Assembly: GCF_000499845.2 (NCBI RefSeq)
Contig: NC_023749.2
Location: forward strand, 4,931,030 to 4,995,029
Direction: 5' to 3'
Source of the DNA: Phaseolus vulgaris
Lineage: Eukaryota > Streptophyta > Magnoliopsida > Fabales > Fabaceae
DNA length: 64,000 nucleotides
Position 1 is the first letter of the stretch; each line of letters begins with the position of its first letter. Both the position numbers and the translations under genes were made by a program. Below the pieces are notes generated by a model that had not been told where the DNA came from, ran no database searches, and worked only from the letters and a program-made list of their open reading frames with translations. Of this stretch, positions 56,901-64,000 are shown in pieces.

Positions 56901-59763
56901 CTTATATACAAACGACTAATAATTTTGCGTGTGTCACTAGTAATATATCATAATATAGTCATATTTTATATACACAGTGTCACATTCTCACTCATCACTC
57001 TCCTCGTGATTCTGTAGATCTGAAAAGCAATTGACCCATGCACTACAGAGTCTCATGGACTTCTCATCACTATGTCTGTACGGAGTCTCACACAAGGAGA
57101 AGGACAACTTTCTCATTTCAGATTTTTTTTTTATCAAAAATCATTTTATAGGCTAATTATTATAATAAGTAAAATTTTAAAAAATTATTAAAATAAATAT
57201 CACTTTTAAACTATTTTAACGTAATTAAATTTTAATTAATATTGAACTAACGTAAAGATTTTAACATAATCACATTTTAATTAATATTGAATTGACGTCG
57301 AGATTATATGATTTCAGCCTAAATTTAATTTAACTGAATAGTGCTATTTAGTAAGATTTTCTTACAACGAAATTGTATCAATACATACATAAAAGTATGG
57401 ATTAACAGTAATTAAATAAAATGTGTTGATTTAATATTAATTGAGTATGAGTAAAAAGATATTGGATAAATAAAGAAAGAGAGAGAAATAGAGTGATTTA
57501 TGAGAGACGAACCTTTTTTGGTGCGAGGCCTTCCTGTTCTGCAACGCCTTGGATAAGGATGTTCTGGACCACCAAGAACCGGTCTACGGAGATCGGAGTT
57601 TTCATCGGGATCTCCAAGGTCGTTGTAGACATCGTAATCGTATACTCTTTCAAAGCTCTGCCGTTCTCCTTGCCCGTTCCCTCGTAAAGTTAGTAGTTCC
57701 TCTTCTCTTAACCTTTTCACACCTTCTGGTGTTTCTGATGGCAAATACGACTGTTTCATCAACAATTCACTCATCACTTTCACTGCCTCACAATTCTAAC
57801 GTATGAAGCAAATAGGTAACAAAAACTGTAGATTAAATGATAATAGTTCTATAGTGGAGGTGGTGGTGATCGATGAAACCTTGTTGGGGAAAAAAATCCT
57901 TTTTTGAGGATTGTCGTGCTTCGAATGAAGCCATGACTCGCAGGCAAATCTCACGGGACCCAATTCGAAGCCATCGAGAACAATTTCTCTGACGAACATT
58001 TCCCTGCGATGTTCGTTCTCCACCAAAAGCGCTCCAACCTCTCCAAAGCTTTCTGGCACTTCGAACTCAGCCTCATACCTAATTTCTTTTGATGATTGAT
58101 GCGTCCTGTGTGCAAAATGTTCCAGGGTTTTCTTCTCTAATTGCGTCTCTTTTTGCCAAAACAAAATTCAACACCACAAGTAATAATAACGTTAATCACC
58201 ACCTTCTTTTTTGCTAATTTAATTAAGCAACTGTTCAAACTCAAATCTAAATCATGAACTGTGTTTTCAAAAGTCACCATTCTCAGACAAAAGGTCCGAG
58301 TGGAGTTTATTGGATACGTATAGGTATAGTTACAAAAAATGTTCAATTTTTCAAAAAAAATCGCCATTTTAGTATTTCAAGAATATCCCGTTCAAGCACT
58401 TAATTTATTATATTTTTGCAAATATCAATATAAAAACTCACCAATTAAAGTGGTCCCTCGTTAACTAAAAAATATCTTAAACGACCATAAATTTCGTTGT
58501 CTTTTAGTTTTATAGGATTACCCATCCAAATGAATAGGAAACACTCTTTACATCTTTAGTTTTAATTAAAAAAAAAAATACTTTCACAACTCTAATGTCA
58601 AAACCATCATTTTACAATCTTATCTCCTCGTATAAATCTATTTTTCAGTTAAAAAATTTACTCTAACAATTATACAGTAAAATGTGTATCTTTACAACTA
58701 TAAAATTATTTCATCTCCACACTTAGAATCTATATTTCAGCAAAAAAAATAATCAATTATAATATAATACAATACAAGGTTATCAACATATGGAATTTTT
58801 TTAAGTAGAAAAATATTTCTCTTAATTTTTAGTAATTATAATATAGAATAATTTATTGTTGAATTGTTGAGTAACAAAACTCTTTTAATTAATAAGCTTG
58901 TGACAAAAGTACGACTTTATTATAATAAAAATAAAAAGTTATGTATATTTGAAGAGTTTTTCATAATTAATTTTTTAAATTATTGATTAAATTTATCTTA
59001 TACATAAGTTAAAAATAAAATTCTTAATGGCATCTTATATTCTTAATCCATAAAAATAAGACTTTTTTTAAGATGATAAGAGTAAAAGTTAAGTAAAGAA
59101 TGTGCTCTTATCAATAATTTTGTTGTAAGGTTTGTGTTGTAAGTATTGTTTAGACTAAAGACTTGTTGTATGAAATCGGATAGGATAGTATGGGTTTACT
59201 TTTTGTGTGGTTTGTTTGTTCTGAGATTTGCTTTGGTGATCCGTAGAGTTTGAATGGTCAAGTGTTGAACAGATTGTTTTGTGTATAAAGTTTTGGATAC
59301 TTATGAAGTGTTTGTATAAGAATTAAAACACCTCTGAAATGTTTCATTTTATTTTATTTATTATTTGTTGAAAAAAAAAATAAAAATTTGTTGTATACTT
59401 ACTGGGATCAAGCTCAGCGCTAACAAGTTCCAAGAGAAGTGATTGGCCGAGCAAATCCTTTATATCATCCAACCCTCGTTCTAAAGCCCTTTCTGAGAAA
59501 ATCCCACCAACCGTTGGCTGAACACTTATGATGGCTTTAACTTTCACTAATTTCTTTTCAGCTGTTTTGGCAGCCACAGCTTTGATTTTGGTCACATCAT
59601 TTCTGCAACCATGGCTCACCCTTTTTAGCTTCCTTTGGCTTGGAAACGATGATGGCCTTGACCAGAGCTGAAAAGAAGGATGAGGAATGCCACGGAGGCA
59701 TGGCCTCTGAGGGATGAGACAGCTTGCACCTGAATTTGAACCATGAATTTGTTTCACCGGCAT
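53970..59763 (-). CDS. Plastid 13-lipoxygenase, LOX2 type, 8 exons, complete
   Basis: This non-haem iron dioxygenase adds oxygen to C13 of linolenic/linoleic acid in plastids, feeding jasmonate and green-leaf volatile synthesis. Exons in coding order (- strand): 59763-59403, 58148-57880, 57750-57513, 56161-55847, 55758-55673, 55602-55492, 55397-55096, 54996-53970. All are GT-AG and the frame closes to 902 residues, the usual length for plastid LOXs. A Ser/Arg-rich transit peptide covers about residues 1-60, then a PLAT domain (about 75-210), then the catalytic domain. Iron ligands are visible: His555 and His560 (YHQLVSHW), His752 and Asn756 (HHAAVN), and terminal Ile902 (SISI). [11 protein letters not shown] and the transit peptide fit LOX2 rather than cytosolic 9-LOX. 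Introns 1 (1.25 kb) and 3 (1.35 kb) are long and hold repeats. It converges on the GH1 array. Confidence 0.93.
56600..56960. repeat. Imperfect direct duplication in LOX intron 3
   Basis: 'agttagtggatcataaacg' ... 'aggtaaccagttttgca' recurs about 200 bp later as 'agtaaatggtcataaaagt' ... 'agataaccaattttgcg', and a third 'aataattttgcgtgtg' follows. The unit is degenerate and non-coding. Confidence 0.35.
59110..59385 (+). mobile_element. LINE 3' tail in LOX intron 1 (antisense to LOX)
   Basis: 'agattgttttgtgtataaag' and 'tgaagtgtttgtataagaat' lead to 'atttattatttgttg' plus an A-run at 59371-59380. It closely resembles the tail at 29550-29655. Its end lies within 20 bp of the donor site of LOX exon 1 (59402). 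Confidence 0.5.
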
Positions 59764-60049
59764 TTTTCTGCTACACCTTCTTTTTCTTAGTTTATAGCAT
59801 GAACTGAGTGAGAATGAGTGTCGTATAAATAAACAGATTGAAGAAGGAATGAGAGGTTATTAAAGAACCTCTTTTCTTTTTCAGAATCTCATTTCATATT
59901 TTACACATGTCTTTTAATACCAATCTTATTTTCTCGATAATTTAATTGTCTAGCCAAATCCAAGGAGATTATATTGTCTACCGAAAATTAAACAAAATCA
60001 TTCGAAAATCTCAATGAGTTGGACTGATTTGTACATTAAATAAAAACAC
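59764..60049 (-). promoter_or_regulatory. LOX 5' UTR and proximal promoter region
   Basis: This is the sequence upstream of the LOX ATG. On the - strand 'tttatttatac' (59822-59832) is a possible TATA-like element about 60 bp before the ATG. Further upstream, 'atacgtgggccac' (60687-60699) holds an ACGTGG core of the G-box/ABRE type. Assignments are by eye only. Confidence 0.3.
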
Positions 60050-60245
60050 GCAGGAAAGCAACACATAATCATCAATCAATCAACCGTAGAAAATAAATAA
60101 CACAGGATTTAACGTGATTCGGTCGCCAATCTATAACCTACGTCCACGGACAACTAATTAGGTTTTTATTTTATTTGTTACAATTTTATTACAAATACAA
60201 AGATCTCTTAAATAGTTATAGTGGGGTACAATAATTAAATTCACT
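60050..60245 (-). mobile_element. LTR-retrotransposon fragment
   Basis: Read on the - strand: 'ggacgtaggttatagattgg' then 'cgaccgaatcacgttaaatc' and 'ctgtgttatttattttct'. This 'ccgtggacgtaggt..ccgaatcacgttaaatc' wording is typical of the R/U5 part of many plant Copia-type LTRs. Only a fragment; no coding part. Confidence 0.45.
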
Positions 60246-62249
60246 TACTAAAATATGGTGTTTAGTCAGTCCAGCCCAACTGGTCTGACTTCACACTCAA
60301 CACTTATGTATCCCTATTATAATTTCACATTACTTACGAGTTAAAAGATAAAATATAATTAAAATATTTTTATTTTTAAATTTTTTATTTTTTTAAAGAT
60401 ATAATTACGACGAAACTCTAAATTTAAAAAATTAATAATAGTTTATTCTGAATTACATGTTATAGAAAGCATATTAGAAGTATGTAGCCCAGAACAATGT
60501 AAAAACATATTGTGAAGTGAAACATTCCGTATGGTTGTGAAATTATTTACCCCGAAACCCTCCACCAGAGAGAAGCTATGGAGTTTCTGAAACTAAAGAA
60601 AAATGAGAATGGGTGCAGCTCTCTGACGTAAAATGACAAAGGGTAAAGCTGGTATTTTAAAATATTTGGACGTGCATGGAGAAATACGTGGGCCACAAAA
60701 AGTAAACCCCCTAATTATTGCTCTGTAATTTTCAAATATTTTCAATTGAGAAATAATTATTGTATTTGAGAAACATTTATATCCCTGTAATTTATAAAAA
60801 AAAAAGTGTACAATTTGTTAGTATCTGTTTATCAGTACTTAGAAAGCATGCCAAAAGAATAAAAAAAGGGTAAGCAATGATTTTACCTTGCAACGATTAT
60901 TCCCAATTTTTTGTACATTTCGTCATCAATAAACTATTACGTTTTAAAAAATACAAAATAACTCAGTTATGTCATAAAAATAACGTTTTTAAAGTCTAGT
61001 TATTATAATTAATTAAAACATTAACAATACAAATGTTTTTGTTTTGCGTCAAATTTGTTAATATGACCACTGACAGTTGATATTTTTTTTCTTAATATTG
61101 AAAAAACACAAATTAAAATTGATTTAAGATGCGAAAAAAATATTCTTGTTATAATGCGTTTACACATCGATTAACATCACACAAAATTAATATTTCGAAA
61201 GAATTTTATTGCATTGTAATAAATCTATCTTTAAAATTGTGTTTTATTTTCTACTGTTGTGGAACCCACCCGACATAATACACTTCTAGACCTTAAAATG
61301 AAATTAATTTTATGGATTGACAAGGATATAACATGACATAGATTTTGTTTAATCTTGTTGCCAATGAGACAAATTAATGGTTGGCTCATCCTTTCAAATA
61401 CCACATACAATTTCAAATTTATTATCTTGGAAAATATAAGTTAACTTATTGAAAAGAAAAAGGAAAATAAAATAGAAAATAAACAAATATCTTAACACTT
61501 ACTTAATTATGTCAAATTATATGTTTCAATGCCTTCTCTGGAATATATGAATTTTACTAAAGATAAATTTTAAATAAGTAAAGGAATTTTTTTTTATAAA
61601 TATTTATTTTTTATTTCATTATACTTTTATCTTACAAAACTTTATTTTGTCTGATTTTTCTCTAAGTTTAAAAAATAATCAAGATAGTATTATACTATCA
61701 AATTACATATATAATAGTGAGGTGAAGATTAAGTTGAATTAATTAAGCTGTGAATTTTGATCTGGATAAATAATTTATTTCTTATTAAATATTTTATCTC
61801 TTCTTGGGTGTTTTTACAAAGGAGAAATATCATTAGTATAGGATTTGATATATAAAGCTTACCAGTTTATCAGTTTAATATTTTATAGTATTTAAAAGTA
61901 GTTAATATTAGTATCTATTATATGGAATGATTGTTTATGTGTATGAAAAGTATTATTGTTAAATAAGTATACTCCATGTAAATGTATATTTTTATATCCA
62001 AAATTTTGGATAAATACAATTATTATACGAAAGTATTGGTCAATATGAATATTGTTGGTAAGTTATTTTGTCAATTTAAAGATTTAATCATAAAATAAAC
62101 ATGATTTTTATAATTGAAGTTCTCTATTGTTTGAAAAATATTGATATTCCTAGTGAGTTGAAAGATTTAATCCTAGTATAAATATGATTTTTATAAATAG
62201 AATTATTTATTGATTGAAAAAGACTAAAATTATTGAAGTGGTGGCATAC
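60246..62249. other. Intergenic DNA upstream of LOX, no gene seen
   Basis: AT-rich with broken frames. A balanced-composition patch at about 60480-60720 may be distal LOX promoter or an old gene fragment. Confidence 0.4.
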
Positions 62250-62800
62250 CACTTAAGCAATGTGTAATAATTACATGCATTATTTATTATTGTTCGAATG
62301 ACAACATGAATGCTTAAACTATAAAGTGTACAATTGAAGCAAAAACTTAATCTTGAATGAGACAAAGACTGAAAATACTCTCTTTTGTCTAAAGGTGATA
62401 ACGTTCAAGCGACACTATGATCTTCTCAAGTGTGAGTTGTGGTGATGGTGCATGAGTTTATGCAACATGTGAGATAATGCAAATACGTGTTGATACTCAA
62501 ACATGATGTGATTGCTCAAGCTCTAGTGAAGGTGAAACGGTAAACCTTATGCTTCTGTAACTTGTTGTAAGTGATACAACAAGTGTATTGCTCAAGCATT
62601 GCAAGGACGCTTGTGCATAGAAAGGGCATTTGAGCGAGGTTGAGACATAATCAATTCTATTACTTGAAGTTGTTTACTCAAGTGGTGTGAGATTGCTTAA
62701 ACGATGAAGTCTTTCTTAATTGTGGAAAACAAAGTTGCTTCAACTAGAAGAGCTCACTCAAACAACATTCATTTATGATGATGATGGTAGTAGTGGTATT
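62250..62800. repeat. Island with recurrent CTCAAG/CTCAAAC motifs
   Basis: Motifs such as 'tctcaagtg', 'actcaaacat', 'gctcaagctc', 'gctcaagcat', 'actcaagtgg' and 'actcaaacaa' recur at irregular spacing with gtgatg/gtgagat words between them. Composition is more balanced than the flanks. There is no long frame. Probably a decayed satellite-like or LTR repeat. Confidence 0.35.
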
Positions 62801-64000
62801 CAATATGATGTTAATTATATATATATATAAGAATGATAAACTGAATCATTTCAAAACTATTTGGGATACTACCCTTACACATGTAATATTAACCCTCCTT
62901 TAAGATGACTAATACACACACATTTCAAGCTCATAATCATTGTATATTTTAAAATAAAATAATTTACACAAGAGAGATCACTTTGGTAACATGTTTCGAT
63001 TAATTAATTTCAAAATATATAGAAAAAATAAAATTAAATATGATCACACTACCATTATTGTTAATTGATTTGAAGAATATAAAAAACTTTTATCATATTT
63101 TTCATATCTCAATTAAAAATACATACAAATGGATATTTAAATACCATTTTGTAATATAAAAAAATATATGAAAACAAAATAAAACCAATCACTAAATTAT
63201 CAAGATATTTTATCATGAATGTAATCAGAAGGTACATGTATAATTTTATTTTAATAAAAAAAACACGAGATAAATGTATAAAGTATTATAATAAAAAGAT
63301 AAGTCGAAAAAAAGAAACATAATCATAACAATGAATATGATACCAAATTTTAGAACCTTAAGCCTTTGATGAAAAAGGCAATCATTTAATTATCATAACT
63401 AAAACTGAAAGCACACCTAAGTTCATTAATTCATAATGATAAAAGAACATAACGGTTTGATCTTTCACGTCAATACATATTATACTCTTTTGAGAGAATC
63501 GTTTAATAATCTATATGCATTTTTTTTTACTGATAATGGAATTTAAAATAGTAAAGAAAGTAATATGATATAACCTAATCTATTTATGGACAGATGAAAT
63601 TGTTCATTGATATTTTTATTTAATCATTACCAAAATAATTGTCCTTTAATCATCACATATTAAAGATCACATAATAATAAAAATAATTCAGTACCACTTG
63701 ATCACTTTTAATTTGGAATAAGAGTGGTAAGTGTCATTAATATTTTTAATATATAATTATTCATATAAAACGAATATTGAATTAAGAATCCAATAAATAA
63801 TATTTGAAATGTGATTAAATTATAATATTCGATAGTAAAAATTCAGTATTACTAATTATAATTTATATTTATACTTTTAATGTTCGGTGAAAGAAGTGTT
63901 CCTATTTTTTTTTCTTTAAATAATACACTTTAAAAAATAAATAAAATACCCAATTGGAGGAAATAGTCGCGTCGCTCCAGGAATAGAGTTCCGCAACTTC
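62801..64000. other. AT-rich end of window, no gene seen
   Basis: It contains an AT dinucleotide run near 62815-62829. Only the last 40 bp (from 63961) changes to a more GC-rich composition, suggesting a new element or gene starting at the window edge. Confidence 0.4.

Overview
The window is nuclear DNA of a flowering plant, most likely a legume. The evidence is AT-rich DNA, genes with up to 13 GT-AG introns, secretory GH1 beta-glucosidases of the legume cyanogenic/isoflavonoid-glucoside type, and many plant-type transposon relics: LINE 3' ends, CACTA-like MITEs, and TRIMs primed by initiator-Met tRNA. No bacterial-type operon, CRISPR array or rRNA was seen, and no tRNA gene was recognised by eye.

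The core is a tandem array of six complete family-1 glycoside hydrolase genes, all on the + strand: BG1 8669-11564, BG2 17969-22350, BG3 25615-28564, BG4 33387-37396, BG5 40197-44919 and BG6 47754-51302. I resolved 13 coding exons in each. Internal exon lengths are almost identical between copies, every reading frame closes, and the predicted proteins are 525, 518, 523, 517, 514 and 495 residues. BG1-3 form one subgroup (NEPW, conserved TATA region, IASDWLYV before the nucleophile). BG4-5 form a second (NEPR/NEPS, AASNWLC). BG6 is intermediate and lacks a conserved 26-residue loop just after the acid/base motif. A dead GH1 copy (exons 6-8 only) lies between BG3 and BG4, and a relic of a last exon lies just after BG6.

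Tail-to-tail with the array, on the - strand at 53970-59763, is a complete 8-exon plastid 13-lipoxygenase of LOX2 type (902 residues, with transit peptide, PLAT domain, iron ligands and terminal Ile). The GH1 enzymes probably release aglycones from stored glucosides in the apoplast, vacuole or ER bodies. The LOX makes 13-hydroperoxides for jasmonate and green-leaf volatiles in plastids. A shared defence role is inference from proximity and family.

The spaces between genes are repeat graveyards. They hold at least six recognisable LINE 3' ends or RT fragments, about nine copies or partial copies of a roughly 370 bp MITE family bounded by CACTA/TAGTG, two CACTA-like elements with subterminal repeats (one inside BG2 intron 4), two TRIM relics, LTR fragments, a 38 bp minisatellite, a long inverted repeat upstream of BG5 and a roughly 330 bp A-rich tandem repeat. 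The last 4 kb (60-64 kb) and the first 7 kb contain no gene I can support.
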